Shown here: in pieces, positions 6,881 through 12,819 of the stretch
Numbering within the stretch: the stretch's first letter is position 1
Layout: each line of letters starts with the position of its first letter
The notes under the pieces: generated by a model
Databases searched by the model: none
Told to the model about the DNA's origin: nothing
The model's input: the letters and a program-made list of their open reading frames with translations, nothing else
Program-made: the position numbers and the translations under genes
Origin: an uncultured Streptococcus sp.
Lineage (GTDB): Bacteria > Bacillota > Bacilli > Lactobacillales > Streptococcaceae
Assembly (NCBI GenBank): GCA_934216185.1
Contig: CAKQBM010000025.1
Span: 1-16,328, forward strand
Reading direction: 5' to 3'
Length of the DNA stretch: 16,328 bases

Positions 6881-7524
6881 ACACTAGTCTTAAACTCAGC
6901 AAACAACTCAGTTTTGGAGAGGAGATTGCTAATAGTGTGACCCATGCTGTGGGTGCAGTCATCATGCTCATCTTACTCCCCATTTCATCCACCTATAGTT
7001 ATGAAGCACACGGATTTTTATCCTCTATAGGTGTATCCATTTTCGTCATCAGTCTCTTTCTCATGTTCCTCTCATCCACCATTTACCACTCTATGACCTA
7101 TGGTTCGACCCACAAATATGTCTTGCGAATCATCGACCATTCGATGATTTATGTTGCCATTGCAGGCTCATACACGCCCGTCGTCTTGACCTTAATGAAT
7201 AACTGGTTTGGCTATCTAATTATTGCCATCCAATGGGGAACGACCATCTTTGGTATTCTCTATAAAATCTTTACTAAAAAAGTCAATGAGAAATTTAGCC
7301 TTGCTCTTTACCTGATTATGGGCTGGTTGGTTCTGGCTATCATTCCTGCCATTATCAGTCAAACGACGCCAATTTTCTGGAGTCTTATGGTAACTGGCGG
7401 ACTCTCTTATACAGTTGGAGCTGGATTTTACGCCAAGAAAAAACCTTATTTCCACATGATTTGGCATCTTTTTATCCTAGCAGCATCTGCCCTACAATAT
7501 ATTGCCATTGTTTATTACATGTAA
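6877..7524 (+). CDS. trhA: Hemolysin III / TrhA (PAQR family) membrane protein
   Basis: A 215-residue integral membrane protein with seven predicted hydrophobic helices. The PAQR-type metal-site residues are visible: His71 in STIYHSM, Asp87 in RIIDHSM, and His193/His197 in YFHMIWHLF. The family includes Bacillus cereus hemolysin III, but in bacteria it is now mostly tied to membrane homeostasis, so haemolytic activity should not be assumed. It starts in a 4-bp overlap with the DUF1836 gene, behind GAGGAGGT, and ends in a perfect terminator palindrome that includes the stop codon. Confidence 0.93.
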   Translation: MNTSLKLSKQLSFGEEIANSVTHAVGAVIMLILLPISSTYSYEAHGFLSSIGVSIFVISLFLMFLSSTIYHSMTYGSTHKYVLRIIDHSMIYVAIAGSYTPVVLTLMNNWFGYLIIAIQWGTTIFGILYKIFTKKVNEKFSLALYLIMGWLVLAIIPAIISQTTPIFWSLMVTGGLSYTVGAGFYAKKKPYFHMIWHLFILAASALQYIAIVYYM

Positions 7525-7559
7525 AACTCTAAGCAGGCAGAGCCTGCTTAGAGTTTTAC
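7521..7559. terminator. trhA terminator (perfect 18-bp palindrome)
   Basis: Arms 7521-7538 and 7542-7559 are perfect inverted repeats of 18 bases around a 3-nt AGA loop. The TAA stop of trhA lies inside the left arm. The outer part is A/T-rich (AAAA ... TTTT), which gives a terminator-like form on either strand, although no long T-run follows. Confidence 0.8.
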
Positions 7560-7574
7560 AATCGAATTTCCTAA

Positions 7575-7700
7575 AGAGGAAGCAAGATGAAAGCCGTCAT
7601 TGCTTGTGCTCATAAGATTCTCAGAATCATTTACAAACTACTCTCCATCAACCAGACTTATCAAAAAGAAAAGGCGCTAGAACTGAGGAAACAGTTCTGA
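7575..7700 (+). pseudogene. C-terminal remnant of an IS110-type transposase
   Basis: After an in-frame TAA at 7572-7574 the + strand encodes 41 residues ending at a TGA (7698-7700). The start reads RGSKMKAVIACAHKILRIIY. This resembles the last part of IS110/IS116/IS902 transposases, where a basic Gly-rich stretch is followed by a helix of the type AIIAxAxKILRIIY. The catalytic DEDD and Ser domains are missing, so only the 3' end of an old insertion remains. An ATG at 7587 follows an AAGAGGAAG stretch and could make a 37-residue peptide, but this is probably a relic. The family is called from memory of the motif. Confidence 0.55.
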
Positions 7701-7704
7701 CGCC
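7663..7704 (-). terminator. pdxST terminator, inside the transposase remnant
   Basis: On the minus strand GGCG plus CAGAACTG-type arms (7673-7685 with 7692-7704) form a stem of 13 positions with one mismatch and one G-U pair, and a 6-nt loop. The RNA then runs into TTTTCTTTTT (7672 down to 7663). This is a convincing intrinsic terminator for the leftward pdxST transcript. The + strand has no T-run here. Confidence 0.8.
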
Positions 7705-7762
7705 CAAATTAAAAAATTTCAATTACAGTATAGCACAGGAAGTGATTTTTTGCGCTTTTTTA

Positions 7763-8344
7763 CTATCTTTTTTCTTTACACATATTAATAAAATACTGAT
7801 GCAAGCGAACATCATCAGTCAATTCTGGATGAAAAGAGGTCACTAACATATTTTTTTCTTGGGCTGCAACGATTTGATTATCAACTGTTGCTAGAATTTC
7901 TACATCTTCTCCAACACTACTGATAATTGGACCACGGATAAAGGTCATTGGAATATGACCGACTTCCTTACATTCTGCTTCCGTGTAGAAACTTCCTAAT
8001 TGGCGTCCATAGGCATTGCGCTCGACCACCATATCCATAGTTCCTAGATGACTCTCTTCTTGAGAAGCGATTTTCTTAGCCAGCAAAATCAAGCCTGCAC
8101 AAGTTCCAAATACTGGTAAACCAGATAGAATGGCTTCTCGAATGGGAATCAGCATGTTCTGGTCACGTAAGAGCTTGCCCATGGTTGTAGACTCTCCTCC
8201 AGGCAAAATCAAACCCGACAAGTCGCTCTGATGTTTCTGAAAATCCTCTAGATTTCTGATTTCGACACTAGCGACACCTAATTGATCTAGTACTTCTGCA
8301 TGTTCTGCAAAGGCACCTTGCAAGGCCAATATTCCAATTTTCAT
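7763..8344 (-). CDS. pdxT: Pyridoxal 5'-phosphate synthase, glutaminase subunit
   Basis: Class I glutamine amidotransferase that supplies ammonia to PdxS for vitamin B6 (PLP) synthesis. The 193-residue protein has the PGGEST oxyanion/PdxS-contact motif (48-53), the nucleophile Cys82 in GTCAG, and the His172/Glu174 pair in FHPE. The ATG directly follows the pdxS stop codon with no gap, implying coupled translation and balanced subunits. The transcript ends in the terminator near 7663-7704. Confidence 0.97.
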   Translation of the reverse strand: MKIGILALQGAFAEHAEVLDQLGVASVEIRNLEDFQKHQSDLSGLILPGGESTTMGKLLRDQNMLIPIREAILSGLPVFGTCAGLILLAKKIASQEESHLGTMDMVVERNAYGRQLGSFYTEAECKEVGHIPMTFIRGPIISSVGEDVEILATVDNQIVAAQEKNMLVTSFHPELTDDVRLHQYFINMCKEKR

Positions 8345-9220
8345 CTATTTTCCTCGCTCAGCCATGAGAATTTGGATTTCATTTTCATTGATACCAACCA
8401 TGGCTTCCCCTAAATCTTCAGAGATTTGAGCTAGGATTTGAGGATTACGGAAGTTAGTCACAGCCTTAACAATAGCACTCGCTCGTTTAACAGGATCTCC
8501 TGACTTGAAAATACCTGAACCGACAAAGACACCCTCTGCCCCTAATTGCATCATCAGCGCAGCATCTGCTGGTGTTGCAACGCCTCCAGCCGCGAAGTTT
8601 ACAACTGGCAATTTCCCATGTTCATGAACGTATTGAACCAATTCTACAGGGACTTGCAAGTCCTTGGCAGCAACATAAAGTTCGTCCTCGCGTAGGTTTT
8701 GAATACGGCGAATTTCCTGATTCATCATACGCATATGACGAACGGCTTGGACGATATCCCCTGTACCTGGTTCTCCTTTTGTACGAATCATGGAAGCACC
8801 TTCAGCGATACGACGTAAGGCTTCACCCAAGTCCTTGGCACCACAAACAAAAGGAACTTGAAATTCTTTCTTGTCCACATGGAAACGGTCATCAGCTGGA
8901 GATAGAACTTCACTCTCATCAATATAGTCAATCTCAATAACCTCTAAAATCTGAGCTTCAACAAAATGCCCAATTCTGACCTTGGCCATTACTGGAATAC
9001 TCACCGCTTCTTGGATTTCCTTAATCATCTTTGGATCACTCATGCGGGAAACGCCACCAGCTGCACGAATATCTGCTGGAATCCGCTCCAAGGCCATAAC
9101 AGCTGCCGCACCAGCAGCCTCTGCAATACGGGCCTGTTCAGGATTTTGAACGTCCATGATAACTCCGCCCTTTAGCATCTGTGCCAAGTTTTTATTTAAT
9201 TCATATCTATTTTCAGTCAT
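8345..9220 (-). CDS. pdxS: Pyridoxal 5'-phosphate synthase, synthase subunit
   Basis: This (beta/alpha)8-barrel lyase joins ribose 5-phosphate, glyceraldehyde 3-phosphate and PdxT-derived ammonia into PLP. The 291-residue protein keeps Asp23, Lys80 (substrate imine) and Lys148 (TKGEPGTG loop), in line with Asp24, Lys81 and Lys149 of the Bacillus enzyme. The phosphate-binding stretches [12 protein letters not shown] and GVFVGSGIF are present. The ATG at 9220 (MTENRYEL) was chosen to match family N-termini and because TGAGGA lies about nine bases upstream; two in-frame ATGs at 9238 and 9235 overlap that region. It leads the operon with pdxT. Confidence 0.97.
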   Translation of the reverse strand: MTENRYELNKNLAQMLKGGVIMDVQNPEQARIAEAAGAAAVMALERIPADIRAAGGVSRMSDPKMIKEIQEAVSIPVMAKVRIGHFVEAQILEVIEIDYIDESEVLSPADDRFHVDKKEFQVPFVCGAKDLGEALRRIAEGASMIRTKGEPGTGDIVQAVRHMRMMNQEIRRIQNLREDELYVAAKDLQVPVELVQYVHEHGKLPVVNFAAGGVATPADAALMMQLGAEGVFVGSGIFKSGDPVKRASAIVKAVTNFRNPQILAQISEDLGEAMVGINENEIQILMAERGK

Positions 9221-9244
9221 TTGTTGTATCCTCATCATTTGTAT

Positions 9245-9289
9245 TGGTAGCTACCATTTCATTTTAAGTCAGAAAAGGATGAACCACAA
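9245..9289 (-). promoter_or_regulatory. pdxST promoter with a palindrome at +1
   Basis: Minus-strand TTGTGG (9284-9289), a 17-base spacer and TAAAAT (9261-9266) form a plausible promoter. The perfect 12-bp palindrome TGGTAGCTACCA (9245-9256) covers the predicted start near 9254. Pneumococcal pdxST is reported to be controlled by the MocR-type regulator PdxR in response to PLP; whether this palindrome is its site is unknown, since MocR proteins often use direct repeats. Confidence 0.5.
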
Positions 9290-9324
9290 GATAAAAAAAT
9301 CATAATTGTATGGGTACAGATTAA

Positions 9325-9475
9325 TACTCAATGAAAATCAAAGAGCAAACTAGGAAGCTAGCCGCAGGTTGCTCAAAGTACTGCTTTGAGGTTGCAGATA
9401 GAACTGACGAAGTCAGTACCCATACCTACGGTAAGGCGAAGCTGACGTGGTTTGAAGAGATTTTCGAAGAGTATA
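9325..9475 (-). repeat. BOX element (C-B-A, complete)
   Basis: A standard single-B BOX. On the + strand the order is boxC (9325-9370), one 45-bp boxB (9371-9415) and a full 60-bp boxA (9416-9475) containing the GGTAAGGCGAAGCTGACG stretch used as the classical BOX typing landmark. It lies between the nox terminator and the pdxST promoter, so it is probably only weakly transcribed but could affect pdxST from upstream. Confidence 0.95.
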
Positions 9476-9477
9476 AC

Positions 9478-9515
9478 TAAAAAACTATCTGACCTCAACT
9501 TAAGGCCAGATAGTT
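9478..9515 (-). terminator. nox terminator
   Basis: AACTATCTG (9483-9491) pairs with CAGATAGTT (9507-9515), and CCT/AGG extend the stem past one mismatch. On the minus strand the stem is followed by T6 (around 9478-9484). It begins ten bases after the nox stop codon. Confidence 0.85.
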
Positions 9516-9524
9516 CATCAAATT

Positions 9525-10904
9525 TTATTTTTCAGCTGTAAGAGCAGCCATTGTGATGTAGTTGTATGGTTTGTTGAAGTGTGGCAAGAAGAAGAGGTCT
9601 GTCAAGGCCAATTTATCAATTGTCACATGCTCTTGGATAGCAAGTGAGAACATGTGGATTCCCATGCTGATTGCAATATCATGTGAAACCATTTGCGCAC
9701 CAAGAATTTCACGGCTATCTTTGTCAAATACAATCTTAATCGCTACTTCATGGTTGTCATGTTTCATGAATTCTGGTTTTTGAAGATCGTTAAAGCCTGT
9801 TTCAGTCGCATTGTAACCTGCTGCTTTAGCTTTTTCAAGAGTCAAACCAGTTGAAACCATGTGAAGACCGTAGATTGAGATACCGTTTGATCCTTGAACA
9901 CCGATTCCTTCCAATTCATGTCCACAAGCGTTGTAAGCACCAACGATACCAGTACGAACAGCATTTGAAGCAAGGGCGATGTAACTTGTGTCTTTACGAG
10001 CGTTGTCATAAACAGTCGCACAGTCACCAACGGCAAATACACCAGGAAGTGAAGTTTCTTGTTTCTTGTCTACAAGGAAGGCACCGTTGCGGAAGAGTTC
10101 AATCTTACCATCAGCAAGAGCTGTGTTTGGACGGAAACCAACTGCAAGGATAACCATGTCCACATCGAAAGTCTCTTTATCAGTAATCAAGCGTTCAACT
10201 TTACCGTCACCTTCGATTGCTTTAACAGTTTGACCTAGAGCCAAGCGGATGTTGTGGTCTTCCAAGTTCTTCGCCATCATTTGTGTGAAGTCTTTGTCAT
10301 AGTAACCGTTCAAGACAGTATCAACGATATCAACAAGGACAACTTCTTTTCCAAGACGTTCAAAGGCTTCAGCAAGTTCAACACCGATGTAACCACCACC
10401 TACAACGGCGATACGGTCAAGGTGCTGGCTCTTGTCAGCAAGTTTGTTGATAACTTCTTCAGCGTTTTGGTACAATTTTACGAATTGTACGTTTTCAAGA
10501 GTTGCTTTAAATTCGCGGTTTCCTTCAACAATTTCAACACCTTCGATTGGTGGCAAAATTGGTGTAGAACCTGTAGCGAAAATCAATTTCTCGTATGATT
10601 CTTTGTGCTCTTTCCCTTCAACTTCTGCTGTAACTACTTTGTTATCATAGTCGATTGAAAGAACTGGTGAGTTCATGTACACCTTAGCACCTTTAGCTTC
10701 CAATTTTTCTTTATCAGAATAGAACAAGCCTTCAGCACCGTCAATTTGTTCACCAATCCAGAGGGCCATTCCACATCCTAGGAAAGAGATGTTAGAGTTT
10801 TGGTCAAATACAACGATTTCGTTCTCATTGCCAAAATTATCCAACATAGTATTAATACATGCTGTACCAGCGTGGTTAGCACCAACTACAACGATTTTAC
10901 TCAT
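9525..10904 (-). CDS. nox: NADH oxidase, water-forming
   Basis: FAD enzyme that reduces O2 to water with NADH, restoring NAD+ and removing oxygen in the cytoplasm. The 459-residue protein has the N-terminal FAD motif [11 protein letters not shown] (5-15) with His11, the single redox-active Cys44 in [10 protein letters not shown] (sulfenic acid site of the Nox/CoA-disulfide reductase family), ATGSTP (110-115), the NAD motif [15 protein letters not shown] (167-181) and [11 protein letters not shown] (288-298). Length and the lone cysteine fit H2O-forming Nox, not the peroxide-forming AhpF type. The ATG follows AAGGTAGGAA. The promoter contains a perfect cre match, suggesting CcpA control. Confidence 0.96.
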   Translation of the reverse strand: MSKIVVVGANHAGTACINTMLDNFGNENEIVVFDQNSNISFLGCGMALWIGEQIDGAEGLFYSDKEKLEAKGAKVYMNSPVLSIDYDNKVVTAEVEGKEHKESYEKLIFATGSTPILPPIEGVEIVEGNREFKATLENVQFVKLYQNAEEVINKLADKSQHLDRIAVVGGGYIGVELAEAFERLGKEVVLVDIVDTVLNGYYDKDFTQMMAKNLEDHNIRLALGQTVKAIEGDGKVERLITDKETFDVDMVILAVGFRPNTALADGKIELFRNGAFLVDKKQETSLPGVFAVGDCATVYDNARKDTSYIALASNAVRTGIVGAYNACGHELEGIGVQGSNGISIYGLHMVSTGLTLEKAKAAGYNATETGFNDLQKPEFMKHDNHEVAIKIVFDKDSREILGAQMVSHDIAISMGIHMFSLAIQEHVTIDKLALTDLFFLPHFNKPYNYITMAALTAEK

Positions 10905-10942
10905 AGAAAAATTCCTACCTTCATTTTTAAATTTACTCTTCT

Positions 10943-10971
10943 AGTATAACATTTACTGTTAGCGTTTACAA
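10943..10971 (-). promoter_or_regulatory. nox promoter
   Basis: Minus-strand TTGTAA (10966-10971), a 17-base spacer and TATACT (10943-10948), preceded by TGT, form a good extended -10 promoter. The predicted start near 10936 leaves a leader of about 32 nt. Confidence 0.75.
10957..10970 (-). promoter_or_regulatory. cre site in the nox promoter
   Basis: TGTAAACGCTAACA on the minus strand matches the catabolite-responsive element consensus TGWAANCGNTNWCA at every position. It overlaps the -35 and the spacer of the nox promoter, a place where CcpA binding would normally repress by blocking RNA polymerase. Confidence 0.75.
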
Positions 10972-11005
10972 GAGTTTGGCTGATTTTTCCTAATTTTTTG
11001 TAAAA

Positions 11006-11046
11006 AATTGTAAATAATCTGTAATTTAACACAGATTATTACAATT
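11006..11046. promoter_or_regulatory. Long inverted repeat between nox and apbE
   Basis: Arms 11006-11022 and 11031-11046 are complementary over 16 pairs with a single bulged A; the loop is AATTTAAC. The half-site core is TAATCTGT/ACAGATTA. T-rich DNA follows on the + strand, but no gene reads into it, since both neighbours are transcribed away. A terminator is therefore unlikely, and an operator or structural element is more likely. Confidence 0.5.
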
Positions 11047-11094
11047 ATTTTTTTATTTTCTGAGCATACTTCTTGACATCTTTACAAATTTTAT

Positions 11095-11123
11095 TTGTGA
11101 AAACGCTGACTTTATGGTATGCT
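11095..11123 (+). promoter_or_regulatory. Promoter of the apbE flavin operon with a near-perfect cre site
   Basis: TTGTGA (11095-11100), a 17-base spacer and TATGCT (11118-11123) with TG one base upstream form an extended -10 promoter. TGAAAACGCTGACT at 11098-11111 matches the cre consensus in 13 of 14 positions (last base T, not A) and overlaps the -35 and spacer, as in the divergent nox promoter. The predicted transcription start is about 11130. Confidence 0.6.
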
Positions 11124-11212
11124 AGTATCATGGAAAGAAAATGTAAGGGGTTCATTTTTCATAAATTTACTATATTTCAACCTTCTTTTCATAAGAGAAA
11201 GGAGTTGGTAGC

Positions 11213-12136
11213 TTGCCTCTTAGTTCACATTCTGAACGCCTAATGGGAACCACTATCACTATTTCATTAGTGGATGAGCAAGCTGATATCTTGCTCCAAA
11301 AATCCTTTGATTTGCTTAAAGAGCTTGAATACCGCTTCAATGCCAATAGTCAAGAATCAGAGTTGATGGAAATCAATTATCAAGCTGGAATAGCTCCAGT
11401 CAAAGTTCATCCTGATTTGTTTGAATTGATTTCACTTGGACTAGAGCATAGCCTAGCGCCCTCTAGTCATCTCAATATCAGCATTGGTCCCTTGATTCAA
11501 ACTTGGCGCATCGGTTTTTCAGATGCCAAAGTGGCCCAACCTCAAGAAATTGAATCGGTGCTACCTTTAATCAATCCTCATGATATCGAGTTAGACTCTT
11601 CTGCTTCCACTGTGTTCTTGAAACAGAAAGGAATGAAGATTGATCTAGGTTGTCTAGCCAAAGGATATAGTGCAGATAAGGTTGCCCAATTTCTGAGAGC
11701 AGAGGGAGTGACTTCTGCCCTGATTAATCTGGGAGGGAATATCCTGACCATTGGAAAAAATCAGGCAAGAGGGGATCAGCCTTGGCAAATCGGGATTCAA
11801 GACCCAGCCAATCCGAGGGGAAATCACTTAATGACAATCCCCGTTGTCAATAAATCTGTCGTAACTTCGGGCATTTATGAACGTCACCTGACAGTCGATG
11901 GAAAAGATTACCATCACATTTTTGACAGTCAGACAGGATATCCTGTTGAAACAGAACTCGCTAGTCTTACAATCATCTCTGATAAGTCAGTTGATGGTGA
12001 AATCTGGACAACTCGTCTATTTGGAGAAAGACCTGCTTCTATCCTCTGGCAAGTCGAAAGTTTGGAAGGCATCGAAGCTATCCTCATCGATAAGGAAGGT
12101 CACCTAAGCTGTTCTTCAGGAATTCCTACTCTATAG
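11213..12136 (+). CDS. apbE: FMN:protein transferase, ApbE family, cytoplasmic form
   Basis: ApbE enzymes move FMN from FAD onto a Thr or Ser of target flavoproteins, using Mg2+. The 307-residue protein has DLGCLAKGYSAD (144-155), NLGGN (172-176), HIFDSQTGYPV (235-245) and the Asp261/Thr266-Thr267 metal-site region. Most ApbE proteins are exported lipoproteins; this one begins MPLSSHSERLMGTTI with no signal peptide or lipobox, so it should act in the cytoplasm. The TTG start at 11213 is supported by AAAGGAG (11198-11204) eight bases upstream; the first in-frame ATG is 30 bases later. Older annotation as a thiamine biosynthesis protein is outdated. The likely substrate is the third gene of this operon. 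Confidence 0.9.
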   Translation: MPLSSHSERLMGTTITISLVDEQADILLQKSFDLLKELEYRFNANSQESELMEINYQAGIAPVKVHPDLFELISLGLEHSLAPSSHLNISIGPLIQTWRIGFSDAKVAQPQEIESVLPLINPHDIELDSSASTVFLKQKGMKIDLGCLAKGYSADKVAQFLRAEGVTSALINLGGNILTIGKNQARGDQPWQIGIQDPANPRGNHLMTIPVVNKSVVTSGIYERHLTVDGKDYHHIFDSQTGYPVETELASLTIISDKSVDGEIWTTRLFGERPASILWQVESLEGIEAILIDKEGHLSCSSGIPTL

Positions 12137-12195
12137 AGACAAATGTTTCAATGGAGTTTTAAAATCGTATTATGTAAAAAGAGAAAGGAAATCTC

Positions 12196-12801
12196 ATGTT
12201 AAAACTTATTGCTATTGTTGGAACAAATTCAAAACGTTCTACAAACCGCCAATTGCTTCAATACATGCAAAAACACTTTGCTGAAAAAGCTGAAATTGAA
12301 CTTGTTGAAATTAAAGACATTCCTGTCTTCAATAAACCAGCTGACAAGCAAGTACCTGCTGAAATTCTAGAAATTGCTGCCAAAATTGAAGAGGCTGATG
12401 GCGTTATTATCGGTACTCCTGAGTATGACCACTCTATCCCAGCTGTTTTGATGAGCGCTCTTGCTTGGTTGTCTTACGGTATTTACTCACTCTTGAACAA
12501 ACCAATCATGATTACAGGTGCTTCTTACGGTACGCTTGGTTCATCACGTGCCCAATTACAACTTCGCCAAATCTTGAATGCTCCAGAAATTAAAGCAAGT
12601 GTCCTTCCAGATGAATTCTTGCTTTCACATTCTCTTCAAGCATTTAACCCAAGTGGAGACCTAGTGGATCTTGATGTTATCAAAAAACTGGATGCTACTT
12701 TTGACGACTTCCGTATCTTTGTAAAAATCACAGAAAAATTGCGCAATGCACAAGCCCTACTTCGCAAAGATGCTGAAGACTTTGACTGGGAAAATTTGTA
12801 A
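12196..12801 (+). CDS. NAD(P)H-dependent FMN reductase family protein
   Basis: A 201-residue flavodoxin-fold protein. The FMN phosphate loop is GTNSKRSTNR (9-18), and the conserved TPEYDHSIPAVL (74-85) and GASYGTLGSSRAQ (108-120) bind the isoalloxazine ring and support dimerisation. Proteins of this family reduce FMN, quinones, azo dyes or chromate with NAD(P)H. The ATG follows AAAGGAAA. It lies 59 bases after apbE and 18 bases before a longer paralogue; the two share the core around TPE-x-x-H-x-I. It may form a mixed dimer with, or supply electrons to, the flavinylated neighbour, which is my inference. Confidence 0.92.
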   Translation: MLKLIAIVGTNSKRSTNRQLLQYMQKHFAEKAEIELVEIKDIPVFNKPADKQVPAEILEIAAKIEEADGVIIGTPEYDHSIPAVLMSALAWLSYGIYSLLNKPIMITGASYGTLGSSRAQLQLRQILNAPEIKASVLPDEFLLSHSLQAFNPSGDLVDLDVIKKLDATFDDFRIFVKITEKLRNAQALLRKDAEDFDWENL

Positions 12802-12819
12802 GATAGGAGACCAAAAAGA

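Noticed and set aside
6877..7524. Hemolysin III as a true toxin
   Set aside because: Only PAQR-family membership is visible; haemolytic activity cannot be read from the sequence.
11073..11101. TTGACA at 11073-11078 as the -35 of the apbE promoter
   Set aside because: Seventeen bases downstream there is no -10-like hexamer (TGTGAA), whereas TTGTGA/TATGCT with an extended -10 fits better.
11095..11115. Rex (NADH-sensing repressor) site starting TTGTGAAA upstream of apbE
   Set aside because: Only one half-site is present; the matching TTTCACAA half is absent at the expected spacing, while the same bases fit cre well.
11213..12136. ApbE as an exported lipoprotein
   Set aside because: There is no hydrophobic N-terminal segment or lipobox after the supported TTG start, and no suitable upstream in-frame extension was seen.
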